Assembly (NCBI RefSeq): GCF_002013895.1
Contig: NZ_MAFQ01000014.1
Location: 62,001 to 126,000 of the forward strand
Length of the DNA stretch: 64,000 bases
Origin: Mycobacteroides franklinii
GTDB taxonomy: Bacteria; Actinomycetota; Actinomycetes; Mycobacteriales; Mycobacteriaceae
Direction of reading: 5' to 3'
In this document: positions 50,368 through 59,810 of the stretch, piece by piece
Numbering within the stretch: position 1 is the first letter of the stretch
Layout: each line of letters opens with the position of its first letter
Made by a program: the position numbers and the translations under genes
Notes under the pieces: generated by a model
What the model was told of the DNA's origin: nothing
The model's input: the letters and a program-made list of their open reading frames with translations, nothing else
Databases searched by the model: none

Positions 50368-51878
50368 CACACGCGGTATCGAACGCACCGGCCGGTCTGC
50401 GCCGACCGGCCGACTATCTGGCAGCTGAAACGATCCGGGTTGCAGTGCTTTTCGGTGATCAGCAAGACGATTTCACTGTTCCGGTGAAGGGATCGTCGGC
50501 GCTGGTGGCGGCGGGGCTTGCGCGCGAGATCATGGAGGCGCGCAGCGGCGAAGAGGGCATTGACGAGGACGCCCTGATCGGGATCTTGGGTATGGAGCGG
50601 CTGGCCAGCGGGCGCCCGATCAGCCCGCAAGAGTCGTTGGCTGATGCCGGTGTCGTGGATGGCGACGTGCTGATTTTGACTGCCGAGTCCGGCGCCCCGG
50701 CGTTTAGCCGCGTCACGGAAATGGGTTCGACGGCTGTCGCGCAAGCCAACGCGGCGCGGTTTCAGACGGTGGATGAGGACACCGCGATCTCGGTGTCGTG
50801 CTGGTTCCTTGCTGCGGCAACGGTTTTCGCGATTGGTTTGGGCATCAACGCCTGGCGTTTGCAGCTAGCTGCCGGGCATGACGCCGACTGGCGTCCCGGC
50901 GCTGGGTTGCTCACGCTGGCTCTGCTTCTGGGAATCGGTGCGGTAGGCCTCGGGTGGCGTTTTCCCCGACAGCGCCGCGTTGCCGCCACGTTGTATGGCG
51001 GGGCGCTGGCAGCGGCCAGTGTCGGTGCGGCGCTGGTGGTTCCCGGTCAGCCTGCGGCTGCCAATGTTGTCCTGGGGGCGGCGGTGGCAGCCGTGGGTGG
51101 AGCGCTGCTGTGGTGGAAGGCTCCGGCTGGGCGCGGTATCGCGGCAAGCGTCGCATTGGTAGGGGCGGGGTTGACGATTGGTGCGTTGGTGCGGATGCTC
51201 CTGGAGGTGCGGCTACCGGCGATCATGGTCGGTAGCGCGCTGCTCGGCATGGTGCTGGTGACGTTCGCCCCAAAGGTGGCCGCGCTGGCGGCGGGGCTGC
51301 GCCCGCCGCCGTTCCCGACGATTACCGGCAAGCTCCTCTTTGAGACATCACCACAGCTGCCCGAAAATGCGATGGTTCCGATGGACACGGTCAATAGCCG
51401 ACCGACTACCGCCGACCAGGTGTCGCGTGCCAATGACGCCAACACCTACCTGACTGCCACTATCGCCGCGAGCGCGATCTTCGTTGTCGCGGGCTGCTGG
51501 GGACTGATTACCCCTGCTGACGGGCGCTGGTGGATTCAAAGCATCTTCGTGGGCGTGTTGTCGGTGGTGTGGCTTCTGCGCGGACGGGCGTTCGCCGCCC
51601 GGGCACAGGCGATCATCGTTGTCTCGGCGGCGCTGCTGGCACCTGCTGGTGCCGCCGCTCGGTTTGCGGCGACCTCGGTCACGGTCTCTGGTGCGGTCGC
51701 AGCTGGGGCACTGGCGATCTGCGTGCTCGGAGCGATTGTGGCGGTGTGGGTGCCGGTGCACGAGTTCGCGCCCACCGAGCGACGGTGGCTGGTCTTCATC
51801 GAATACGGGCTCATTGCATTGTTAGTACCGCTGAGTTGGTGGATCATGAACGTCTACACCGCGGTGCGGCACTCGTGA
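50364..51878 (+). CDS. eccD: EccD, ESX channel membrane protein
   Basis: 504 aa. An N-terminal ubiquitin-like domain (RVAVLFGDQQDDFTVP...GDVLILTAE, to about residue 110) is followed by about 11 hydrophobic helices to the C-terminus. EccD dimers form the membrane body of the ESX channel. ATG 50364 overlaps the preceding stop, and its own TGA overlaps the mycP GTG, so the operon is tightly coupled. Confidence 0.93.
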   Translation: MTHAVSNAPAGLRRPADYLAAETIRVAVLFGDQQDDFTVPVKGSSALVAAGLAREIMEARSGEEGIDEDALIGILGMERLASGRPISPQESLADAGVVDGDVLILTAESGAPAFSRVTEMGSTAVAQANAARFQTVDEDTAISVSCWFLAAATVFAIGLGINAWRLQLAAGHDADWRPGAGLLTLALLLGIGAVGLGWRFPRQRRVAATLYGGALAAASVGAALVVPGQPAAANVVLGAAVAAVGGALLWWKAPAGRGIAASVALVGAGLTIGALVRMLLEVRLPAIMVGSALLGMVLVTFAPKVAALAAGLRPPPFPTITGKLLFETSPQLPENAMVPMDTVNSRPTTADQVSRANDANTYLTATIAASAIFVVAGCWGLITPADGRWWIQSIFVGVLSVVWLLRGRAFAARAQAIIVVSAALLAPAGAAARFAATSVTVSGAVAAGALAICVLGAIVAVWVPVHEFAPTERRWLVFIEYGLIALLVPLSWWIMNVYTAVRHS

Positions 51879-53260
51879 GGCGGGTGGCCGCGGTCGCGGC
51901 GGCGGCCATGCTGTTGGCCCTGTCGGGGCCGGTGCCGATCGCCTCGGCGATCACCGAACCAGTAGTGGATCCTGCAGCGCTGCCACCCGATGGACCACCA
52001 GCCCCACCAAGGCCCATGCGGCCATTGGGCAATTGCGTTGAATTAGGCATGGCGCCCGGCGTGGATGTCGCAGCGCCCTCTCCCTCACAAGCGATGATGA
52101 ATCCGGTCGCGTTGTGGTCTGCAGCGCGTAGCCGGGGAGCCGGGCAGACTATCGCCCTGGTCGACACCGGCGTCACCCCATCGCCCCGTCTGCGGGTGCG
52201 TGGGGGCGGGGACTACGTGGACAAAACGGACGGCATGGCCGACTGCGATGGCCACGGCAGCGCGGTGGCAGCGATCATCGGTGCTGCGCCCGTCGAGACT
52301 GATCCGTTGGTCGGGATGGCGCCGGATGCCGACCTCGTATCAATCCGGCAGTCCTCCAACGCCTTCACCCCTGAGCAGGGCGGCGGCAACGAGCAGGAAC
52401 AGCGCGCCGGGGACGTGAACACGTTGGCTTTGGCTGTGCGTCATGCCGCCGACATTCCCGGTGTTCGGGTGATGAATATCAGCGTGGTGGCCTGCATTTC
52501 GGTGCTCAAGCCTGTCGATCAGACCACTTTGGGTGCGGCCTTGCGCTATGCCCACAGGGAGAAGGACATCGTGATCGTCGCCGCCGCTGGGAACACCACC
52601 AACGCCGGATGCGGGGAAGCAAATCCGGACGTGGATGCCACGCGGGGCAAGGACTTTCGCAACTGGGGTTCGGTAGTTACCGTGTCGACTCCGGCGTGGT
52701 TCAAAGACTATGTGCTGTCCGTTGGGTTTACCGCTGCTGACGGATCACCTGCCAAAGAGTCGCTGCCCGGACCGTGGGTAGGAGTTGGGGCGCCGGGCGT
52801 GGCAGCCTTTGGGCTCAACGGCGATCAGATCTACACCGGACGCATGGGCAACAAGGGCCTGTTCGAACCGCTCAACGGAACCTCGTTCGCCGCGCCATAT
52901 GTCACTGGGCTGGCCGCACTTATCCGCGCACGCTACCCCGAGCTGACTGCCAGCCAAGTCGTTCGCCGGATCACCGAAACAGCGCATGCCCCTGCGCAAA
53001 TCGTGGACAACCGGATCGGATACGGGGTAATCGACCCTCTGGCAGCGTTGAACTGGGACGCCACCGTAGATGGCCCCAAATATCCGGCCGAGCGGCTCAC
53101 GCGGTCACTGACACCGCCGCCGCCACCGCAACCCAAAGACACGCGGGGACGGACAGTGGCCCTGAGCGGTTTCGGAGCGATCGTCGGCACGCTGCTGATC
53201 GCGGGCACGGTGGCGATAGTACTTGCAGGGCGACGAAAGGAGTTGGGGGACAATGACTGA
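51875..53260 (+). CDS. mycP: MycP, mycosin subtilisin-like protease
   Basis: 461 aa from GTG 51875. Sec signal peptide (RRVAAVAAAAMLLALSGPVPIASA), catalytic Asp in IALVDTG (about residue 95), His in CDGHGSAVAAI (about 127), Ser in NGTSFAAPYVTG (about 336), and one C-terminal membrane helix (GAIVGTLLIAGTVAIVLAG). Mycosins cap and stabilise the ESX complex and process some substrates. All triad residues are present, so it should be active. Confidence 0.93.
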   Translation: MRRVAAVAAAAMLLALSGPVPIASAITEPVVDPAALPPDGPPAPPRPMRPLGNCVELGMAPGVDVAAPSPSQAMMNPVALWSAARSRGAGQTIALVDTGVTPSPRLRVRGGGDYVDKTDGMADCDGHGSAVAAIIGAAPVETDPLVGMAPDADLVSIRQSSNAFTPEQGGGNEQEQRAGDVNTLALAVRHAADIPGVRVMNISVVACISVLKPVDQTTLGAALRYAHREKDIVIVAAAGNTTNAGCGEANPDVDATRGKDFRNWGSVVTVSTPAWFKDYVLSVGFTAADGSPAKESLPGPWVGVGAPGVAAFGLNGDQIYTGRMGNKGLFEPLNGTSFAAPYVTGLAALIRARYPELTASQVVRRITETAHAPAQIVDNRIGYGVIDPLAALNWDATVDGPKYPAERLTRSLTPPPPPQPKDTRGRTVALSGFGAIVGTLLIAGTVAIVLAGRRKELGDND

Positions 53261-54962
53261 GACGGTGCAAGATCTGCCTAAGGCCACAGCCGCGACCGAC
53301 GCTAGTGCAGCACTGGCTACCGGCAAACCCGGCGCCTGGCGGCGCTGGGGTGTCACCGGCCGCGCCCTGCCGCTGGTGGTCGCTGAGGTCGGGGTCTCAC
53401 TGATCGCGGTCGCCTTCCCGTGGCCGTCCTGGTGGCTGCTGGCGGCATTGGCCGTACTTGCTGGCCTAGTGGCGGTAGTGACCTTCGACGGGGTGACTCT
53501 CACCGGCTGGGCCCGCCGCGCCGCCCGGTTCCTGTGGTGGAGGAGCCGCAAGGGCCCCCGACTTGTTCTGCCCGAGGCTTTCGAGGAAACGTTCTCGGGT
53601 ATCGGAACCGTCGGAATGCAGTGGGATGGGCAGTATTTGGTGACCATCCTGTCGCTGTCTGGCCGCGCCCACGCCCCCACCGTGCTGGCGGGGTCCAGCG
53701 CCAAGACAAGAGACACCGTGCCGATTAACGAGATCGTCGGGTTAATGCGCCAATTCGGCGGCATCGAGTTGGCCTCGGCGGATGTGATCACCGTTGGCCG
53801 ACGGGCTGGGGATTCCGATTACGCCGGAGAGTACGACGCCATGATCGGGAATCGACCTGCCGTCGGGCTTCGGCGCACATGGCTGGTGCTGCGGCTGGCT
53901 CCGCAGGGCTGCCTGGTCGCGTTGGCCTACCGCAAGAGCGTTACTGGCGCAGTCGCGGCGGCCACTGAACGCATCCGGCAGGCCATCATTCGCGCTGGGT
54001 GCCGGGCAGCGGTTTGCAACGCCGCGCAGGTCCGTACCGCGATGGCCACGATCGCCTCGGGTGAAGACCCGGGCAAGATCAAGGAGTCCTGGTCTGGCAT
54101 CACGGGGGAGACGAGCGGATATATCGGTGTCTACCGCGTGCCCGCAGTTGCGCTGGGCAGTGCGCTCATTGATGACGTGTGGTCCGTGCCTACGCAGCGG
54201 ACCGTGGTGGCCACCCGATTCACCCGGGAAGCCAGCGGGGCGATCCGGGTGGGCACGCTGGTGCGGATGCACACCGCCACCGAAATGCTCGCTCCGCCGC
54301 TGGTGACGTTGGAGACTCTGCCTGGACAGTCCTTTGACGCCTGGATGGCTACTCTGCCCGCAGGTGAGCGCTCCCTGCGAGTCTCAGCCCCCACACGCAC
54401 CTGGACAGACGGCGATACGCTCGCGCTGCCGGTCGGTCCCACCGGTCCGATGCTGGGCACCTCCGTGCGTGGTCACTACCCGGTCCTCTGCCCGCTGATC
54501 GACCCCGTGCAGCCCACCCTGATCTCCGTCAAGGACGATCCTGTCGCTCTTGTGCAGCTCGTGCTGCGCACCGCAGCCAGCGGCCTGAAAGTCACTGTGG
54601 TCACCGATCGCCCACAGCTGTGGGCGCCCCTGCACCCGATGGAGATAGAGATCTCCAACCAGGGCGCTGAGACCACCGGCCAGTTCATCGTGTGGGATCA
54701 GCTCTCGGTGGAAGATGCTGACAGCGTGCGCCCTGCCGTCGGTCGCGGCCAATCACTGCTTGCTGTGGCGCATTTCGTGGATACGAGCGCCGACATCGGC
54801 ATCCGGGTGGAAGAAAACCAGATGCAACTCACAGCGGGCAAGGCCACTGACCGTGACAAGGTTCCCGCAGTTCTGCAGGTGTATCGCACACGGACCGAGG
54901 CGCGGTTCCTCGACCATGCCGAGGCCTACCGCGCAAGCATCGCCGGGGCGGCGTTGCGTTAA
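53253..54962 (+). CDS. eccE: EccE, ESX membrane complex component
   Basis: 569 aa from ATG 53253, AAGGAG upstream inside the mycP end. Two adjacent membrane helices at about residues 37-75 (LPLVVAEVGVSLIAVAF; WWLLAALAVLAGLVAVVTFDGV) and then a cytosolic domain with repeated strand-helix units (DQYLVTILSLSGRAHAPTVL-type start). EccE sits at the rim of the ESX channel. It is somewhat longer than typical EccE proteins. Confidence 0.85.
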   Translation: MTETVQDLPKATAATDASAALATGKPGAWRRWGVTGRALPLVVAEVGVSLIAVAFPWPSWWLLAALAVLAGLVAVVTFDGVTLTGWARRAARFLWWRSRKGPRLVLPEAFEETFSGIGTVGMQWDGQYLVTILSLSGRAHAPTVLAGSSAKTRDTVPINEIVGLMRQFGGIELASADVITVGRRAGDSDYAGEYDAMIGNRPAVGLRRTWLVLRLAPQGCLVALAYRKSVTGAVAAATERIRQAIIRAGCRAAVCNAAQVRTAMATIASGEDPGKIKESWSGITGETSGYIGVYRVPAVALGSALIDDVWSVPTQRTVVATRFTREASGAIRVGTLVRMHTATEMLAPPLVTLETLPGQSFDAWMATLPAGERSLRVSAPTRTWTDGDTLALPVGPTGPMLGTSVRGHYPVLCPLIDPVQPTLISVKDDPVALVQLVLRTAASGLKVTVVTDRPQLWAPLHPMEIEISNQGAETTGQFIVWDQLSVEDADSVRPAVGRGQSLLAVAHFVDTSADIGIRVEENQMQLTAGKATDRDKVPAVLQVYRTRTEARFLDHAEAYRASIAGAALR

Positions 54963-56878
54963 TGGCCACCATAGACGAAGCACGCCGGGCACTGTCGGCG
55001 GCTTACTCTGCGGCGGGCTTTTCCGTCAGTGGCAGGCCTGGGAGCAACCCGCCCGATAAAGCATTGGCCCGCAAGCTTTTTATGACTGCCCGCAAGGCAG
55101 ACCCAGCCATGGCTGATGCGTGGCTGGGCATGGTGCAAATCGGTGACGGCAGATCCTCGACATACGAACAACTGGCCGCCAATGCCAGCAGGATCGGCAC
55201 GGACCTATCGCATCTGGGTTTGAACCCGGCAGCGGTCGGGGCCCGCGTTCAAATTGACGACTATGTGGCCGTCGATCTGATCGATGCCGCCAGCGCCGAC
55301 CTGGCATGGATTGCCGCCATGGTAAACGAGGGCAACGTGGAGGCCTCCGAGACGCAAATCCGGGCGGCGTTCGGGCCCGCTGGCGCACCGAAAACACCAA
55401 CGCCGCCCACGACCTATGATGTGGCCTGGCACCTGCTGACGCAGCGCAAGACGCCGCAGTTTAGGTACCTGCAGGCCTCTCTAGCTACCCGCGTGAAACG
55501 GTGGGACGACGTACTCGCCGCCGTCGGTGATGCCAAAGACTGGCCTGCGTCCATCAACCACGAGCTGCGTTTTGCCGCACTGCAGTTAGCAGCCCAAGCA
55601 GCGGCCTGGCTTGGCCTGACCGAATCAGCCGTCGATGACGCCAAACGAGCTGCATCAGATGGCACCACAGTCACGATCGCCGCGGACGCCAAGGTGATCG
55701 AAGCCCTCGTCTACCGCTACCAGGGCAAAGAGGCCGACGCCGAAAGCACCCTCACCGATGTCGTGGCACGCTTCCCTGATACCAGGGGAGCCCAGCATGC
55801 GCGAGAAGCACTGAACGACAAGAACATCGGCCTGTTGAAGACCGATACACAAACGATCGCCTCACGCACCGACCGCTGGGACCCGGCGACCGAGACAACT
55901 GCCGCTCAACGCGAAGAGAATAAGGCAGCCTCTGCGGCCAAAGAGCTGGTGGAAGCCAGCGAGACTCGGCTGAAATCACTCATTGGCCAAGAGGCCATGA
56001 AGACTGAGATGCGCCTGATCCGCGCTGACGTGAAAGTCACACTGTTCCGCTCACGCAAAGGACTCGAAGCGCCGCCACCGAGCCAGCACGCGATCTTCAA
56101 TGGGCCACCCGGCACCGGAAAGACAGAAAGCGCAACATCTTTCGCTGAATGGCTGTGCGGGTACCGACTGATCCGTAGCCCTGAGCCGTTGGTGTTTCGC
56201 CGCGAAACAGTCGTCGGGGAGCACCTCGGCGAGTCAGAGGCCAACATCACGAGGCTCATCACCCGAGCCATCGATGAAGGCCGCATGCTGTTCTGCGACG
56301 AGTTCCAGGAGATGTTCCAGGAAGGAATGTCCGGAGGGGATGCCTTCGGTAACGCGGTGCTCTCCGGGCTCATGGCCGCCATGGAGAATGAACGTCACCA
56401 GCTCGTGGTGGTCGTCGCTGGATACAAGCGCGGAGTGGAGAAAGTACTCAGCAGAAACGACGGCATGCGTTCACGCTTTGCCGCCGAGGTTCCGTTCGTT
56501 GGCTTCGACCCCGGCGAGCTACTGCAAATCACCGACCTCATGGCCGGAACCAACCAGATCGAACTTCACCCAACAGCCAGAGACTACGCGCTGCAGACTT
56601 ACACCACGTTGTACAACCACTCCGGCTACACCCAGTATGGCGATGAAGCCCGCGGCACCGATTTGGCCGCCAATGGCCGCTACGTGCGCAACCTGATGCA
56701 GCGCGCCAAGAAGATCCACAGCGCCCGCATCGAAGAGAAGATGGGTGAGGACTTCGATTGGGACGATGCGGAAGCAGAAATCGACCCCATCTTGTTGAAA
56801 ACAGTTGTGGCAGACGATATCTACGATGCGATACCCGCGGTCACTACAAGTGAGCTGCGGACAGTATTGGGGCGCTAG
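54962..56878 (+). CDS. eccA: EccA, AAA+ ATPase
   Basis: 638 aa. The N-terminal half is a TPR-like helical domain; the C-terminal half is a CbxX/CfxQ AAA+ module with Walker A GPPGTGKT (about residues 381-388), Walker B MLFCDEF (about 440) and an arginine-finger region, NDGMRSRF. EccA is cytosolic and helps dissociate EspG from PE-PPE pairs. ATG 54962 overlaps the eccE stop (TAATG). Confidence 0.92.
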   Translation: MATIDEARRALSAAYSAAGFSVSGRPGSNPPDKALARKLFMTARKADPAMADAWLGMVQIGDGRSSTYEQLAANASRIGTDLSHLGLNPAAVGARVQIDDYVAVDLIDAASADLAWIAAMVNEGNVEASETQIRAAFGPAGAPKTPTPPTTYDVAWHLLTQRKTPQFRYLQASLATRVKRWDDVLAAVGDAKDWPASINHELRFAALQLAAQAAAWLGLTESAVDDAKRAASDGTTVTIAADAKVIEALVYRYQGKEADAESTLTDVVARFPDTRGAQHAREALNDKNIGLLKTDTQTIASRTDRWDPATETTAAQREENKAASAAKELVEASETRLKSLIGQEAMKTEMRLIRADVKVTLFRSRKGLEAPPPSQHAIFNGPPGTGKTESATSFAEWLCGYRLIRSPEPLVFRRETVVGEHLGESEANITRLITRAIDEGRMLFCDEFQEMFQEGMSGGDAFGNAVLSGLMAAMENERHQLVVVVAGYKRGVEKVLSRNDGMRSRFAAEVPFVGFDPGELLQITDLMAGTNQIELHPTARDYALQTYTTLYNHSGYTQYGDEARGTDLAANGRYVRNLMQRAKKIHSARIEEKMGEDFDWDDAEAEIDPILLKTVVADDIYDAIPAVTTSELRTVLGR

Positions 56879-57198
56879 TGGCCAAAGTCTCGCGTCTTGA
56901 AGTAGTCGATGACATCGACCACAAACAGCTCGCCGACGAAACCGTCGAGTTCGGGCTCGATGGATTCGACTACGAAATCGACCTCAGCTCAGCCAACGCC
57001 GAGATACTGCGCGCAGACCTGAACCGGTGGATCGAGGCCGCCAGACCCGGTAAACGACGCCACCGAGCACGATTCGTACCCCGAGGTGATGTGCGAGCCT
57101 GGGCCCGCAAGAAGGGCTACACCGTGCCCGCCGCTGGAAGGCTGCCCAAGGAGCTGTTGGAGGCCTACGACAAGGAACACCAGCCACCAACGCGGTAG
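56878..57198 (+). CDS. lsr2: Lsr2-like nucleoid protein
   Basis: 106 aa, GTG 56878 overlapping the eccA stop. The N-terminus (DDIDHKQLADETVEFGLDGFDYEIDLSSANAEILRADLNRWIEAAR) matches the Lsr2 dimerisation domain, and the C-terminus (VRAWARKKGYTVPAAGRLPKELLEAY) the AT-hook-like DNA-binding domain. Lsr2 silences AT-rich horizontally acquired DNA. Plasmid copies can lower the cost of carriage or control plasmid genes. Being the last gene of the ESX operon ties its level to ESX expression. Confidence 0.85.
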   Translation: MAKVSRLEVVDDIDHKQLADETVEFGLDGFDYEIDLSSANAEILRADLNRWIEAARPGKRRHRARFVPRGDVRAWARKKGYTVPAAGRLPKELLEAYDKEHQPPTR

Positions 57199-57538
57199 AC
57201 CCGGCACGCACTGGGCCCTTGCAGATCCCGCTATCTTCGTACGCCATCACAGCTCTGCCCGAGCATGCGAGAAATCGCGTGTGGGCTGACCACCACCTGT
57301 GCCGTCGGGCGAACTCGGCGCGGGACCAGCGCGACACACCCACGTGTGCAGCATCTGTGAACGCCCGCGCACCGCTCTGCCACATCCAGGTTTCAGCTGG
57401 TAGATCGCCATATTGGGTCAATTCGCCGGTTTATCAACGCGGCTCGCTCAGTGACAATGGTGGACATCGGCTAGCCCGTTCGTAAACATTTACCGTTTAC
57501 GGATTGCGTTTCCTGTGTCGGTGTCCGATGATGGGGGT
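57199..57538 (+). promoter_or_regulatory. Control region of the transfer operon, shared element copy 2
   Basis: 340 bases without a supported gene. At 57481-57501 CGTAAAC and GTTTACG form a perfect inverted repeat with a seven-base spacer. It runs directly into 57495-57523, the second copy of the 29-base element found before the EspI-like gene. The transfer operon starts 16 bases later, so this is very probably its promoter/operator. Confidence 0.6.
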
Positions 57539-57772
57539 ATGGCTGATCTGACCGCATTTCGTCGCCCCAAGCGCCCGACGGCGCCGCGCGAGACGGCGCA
57601 GCCCATCACCCCTATGCTCGGGACCTGCAAAGAGGATCTCCTGACGCTGATCGGGCCCCGCCGCCGCGCGACGCTTGCCTCGTTGTTCGGAGCCAACTCG
57701 GGTGCGAGCGCCCTGATCGACTTGCGGCCTACGGACCCGGCCGCGGTCAGCAGGCGGCAAGCTCGTGGCTGA
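57539..57772 (+). CDS. Short protein copying pieces of the coupling protein N-terminus
   Basis: 77 aa from ATG 57539. Its first residues MADLTAFRRPK nearly equal the next protein's MADLTAFKRPQ, and its SALIDLRPTDPAAV matches the SAVIDLRPIEDAV at about residue 85 of that protein, but the P-loop and strands between are replaced by about 45 unrelated residues. It looks like a partial, internally rearranged duplicate. It may be translated, because it carries the operon's first start; overlap with the next gene is eight bases. Confidence 0.5.
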   Translation: MADLTAFRRPKRPTAPRETAQPITPMLGTCKEDLLTLIGPRRRATLASLFGANSGASALIDLRPTDPAAVSRRQARG

Positions 57773-59354
57773 CCTGACCGCCTTCAAGCGCCCTCAAGCA
57801 CCCTATTGCGGGTTTGAGGTCGGCGCAGATGGCGTGTGGCGCATGGTTTCTGGGCCGCCAATGGTCATGGTCTCAGCTCCCACCGAGACCGGAAAGACCC
57901 GAAGGCTCTTCGCTCAAAACGCCATTTTGTGGGGTGCCTCGCCCGTCGTCATCGTGAACTCGAAAGACGACCTGATGCAGCTGGTCGAGCAGCGCCGCGA
58001 CGGGCCGTCTGCGGTGATCGACCTGCGCCCGATCGAGGATGCGGTGTACCCGCCCGGCGTGGTGCCGATGAGCTTCGATCCGACCAAGGGCATCACCAAT
58101 GAGGCCGAAGCGCTGACCGTCGCCGAGACGATCATGCAGATGTCGGCGGTCGGAGTTGGCTCATCCACCGACTCGGTGACCGACGGCGGAATCTGGGAGC
58201 TGCAGGCGGCATCACCGTTGGCAGCCCTGCTTTTCGCGGCACGGCCTGAGGAACACGGCGGCAACGGCGAGGGCATCGAGTGGGTGCTGCTGGCCGCCTC
58301 GGACCTCGACGTGGAGGGCGAGCCCGGTCGCCCGAGCTGGGAAACGGCGATCGACTACGCCGAAACCGCGGCGATCCGTGAAGACATCGGCCGCATCCTG
58401 GCGATGGACGCCAAGCAGCGCGACTCGGTGGCACTGACTGTCACCAAGGCGATCCGCCCCTGGCTGCGCACCTCGATCAGAAAAGGTGAGACGCCGCGCG
58501 GGTTCATTCCCGAGTTCCTGGACCAGGACTACGCCACCCTGCACATCCTGGCCCCCGCCGACGGCACAGTCGCCGGTGCAGCAGTCTCGCTTATCGACTC
58601 ACTCATCCGGCGCTGGCGTGAAAAGACCGCCCGCCGTGAGAAATTCCGCCGTCTGCTCATCTTGATCGATGAGTGGCCCAACACCGCCCCAATTCCTCCG
58701 ATGGATCGGTACGTCGGTGAGGGCCGCGGCCTCGGCGTGAACATCATGGCAGCCGTGCAAAACGCCGCTCAGCTCAAGAAGGTGTACGGCGTCAATTACC
58801 ACGAGGTCTTAGAGAAGATCTTCCCGGCCAGCCTGCTGCTGCACGGTGCGATTGAACGGGAACTGCTCGAACTGGCCGTCTTCGCAGCCGGGTTGACCAA
58901 CCGGCGCACAGAGTCGTTCACCCAGCATGACAGCCACCGCACACTGTCCTCGGTGTTCGGGAATCTGTTTGAAGCCCAAGAGCTTCTATCCCCAGACCGG
59001 GAGCATGCACGGTTGCTGATGCCGGGGGCGCCGGGAGGCAAGCTGGTCCGCATTCCGGACTGGAGTGAGTTCGTGCGGATGTACGACCGGCAGCGCGATC
59101 TCATCAAGGCCAACGGAGGCAAACCGTTGGATCCGCCGCGCGGGCGCACTGTTTCCCGAGGTCCGTTGAAGTGGGCCACCGGCCTGGCAGCGTGCTTCGC
59201 CGGATCGCTGTGGTTCACCGCGACCGTGATGGGAGGCCTGTTCCATCACGTGCTCGAAGGACTGGAAGCGGTTCCCGCGACGGCTATTACCGCCGCCGAA
59301 TACTTCGTCGGCTCACACGAGGGGAAGGCACATCATGACGACACCGGTAAGTGA
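57765..59354 (+). CDS. TraD/VirD4-type coupling ATPase
   Basis: 529 aa from GTG 57765. A P-loop VSAPTETGKTRR near residue 40, a VIVNSKDDLMQLV segment, TDGGIWELQAASPLAALLFAA, then Walker B LLILIDEWPN (about 298) and SLLLHGAIERELLELA. This order is that of T4SS coupling proteins that bring relaxase-bound DNA to the channel. Unlike classical VirD4 the hydrophobic segment (GLAACFAGSLWFTATVMGG) is at the C-terminus. It heads the putative transfer operon. Confidence 0.75.
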   Translation: MADLTAFKRPQAPYCGFEVGADGVWRMVSGPPMVMVSAPTETGKTRRLFAQNAILWGASPVVIVNSKDDLMQLVEQRRDGPSAVIDLRPIEDAVYPPGVVPMSFDPTKGITNEAEALTVAETIMQMSAVGVGSSTDSVTDGGIWELQAASPLAALLFAARPEEHGGNGEGIEWVLLAASDLDVEGEPGRPSWETAIDYAETAAIREDIGRILAMDAKQRDSVALTVTKAIRPWLRTSIRKGETPRGFIPEFLDQDYATLHILAPADGTVAGAAVSLIDSLIRRWREKTARREKFRRLLILIDEWPNTAPIPPMDRYVGEGRGLGVNIMAAVQNAAQLKKVYGVNYHEVLEKIFPASLLLHGAIERELLELAVFAAGLTNRRTESFTQHDSHRTLSSVFGNLFEAQELLSPDREHARLLMPGAPGGKLVRIPDWSEFVRMYDRQRDLIKANGGKPLDPPRGRTVSRGPLKWATGLAACFAGSLWFTATVMGGLFHHVLEGLEAVPATAITAAEYFVGSHEGKAHHDDTGK

Positions 59355-59619
59355 AAGGCTGCAGGTACGCGTGTATGGCACACCTGGCTGTGGCCCCTGC
59401 TATTCCACCTGCCAAGCCATGGACAAGGCGGGCATGGACTACGAATACATCGACGTTCTCGCCGACCCTGAATCACGCAAGATGCTGCAGGCAATGGGCT
59501 ACCTCAGCGCCCCGGTGGTGATCGCAGGCACTGACCATTGGTCAGGGTTTCGGCCCGAGCGGATCCGCGCACTGGCCACATCCGGGCAAGCGCCCGCCGC
59601 CAAGCTGCGCACGTGGTGA
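59335..59619 (+). CDS. Glutaredoxin/NrdH-like protein
   Basis: 94 aa. Thioredoxin-fold features: VRVYGTPGCGPCYSTCQAMDKAGMDYEYIDV with the active-site C-G-P-C at residues 19-22, then APVVIAG and SGFRPERIRAL. Mycobacterial NrdH-type redoxins look alike. It overlaps the coupling ATPase gene by 20 bases. It may keep transferred or secreted proteins reduced, or serve nucleotide reduction in the new host. Confidence 0.8.
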   Translation: MTTPVSERLQVRVYGTPGCGPCYSTCQAMDKAGMDYEYIDVLADPESRKMLQAMGYLSAPVVIAGTDHWSGFRPERIRALATSGQAPAAKLRTW

Positions 59620-59810
59620 CCGCCGTGACTATCTTGCACCGCCGCAACGCATCTACCGACTATGACACCGACACAGACCCCATGTGGCGCAAGGCAGACC
59701 GCATCGCCGCCGTCGCGTCGATCGGCCTTGGAATCGCCAGCGGGCTGGTGGCAGGGACCATCACCTACGCGGCCACCGGCCGACACAGCACAGGATCTGC
59801 GCAGCGATGA
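59616..59810 (+). CDS. Small single-pass membrane protein
   Basis: 64 aa from GTG 59616 (GTGA overlap with the redoxin stop). A polar start with DYDTDTDPMWRKADR precedes one membrane helix (IAAVASIGLGIASGLVAGTITYAA). The longer frame from 59538 lies inside the redoxin gene. Function unknown. Confidence 0.5.
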   Translation: MTAVTILHRRNASTDYDTDTDPMWRKADRIAAVASIGLGIASGLVAGTITYAATGRHSTGSAQR

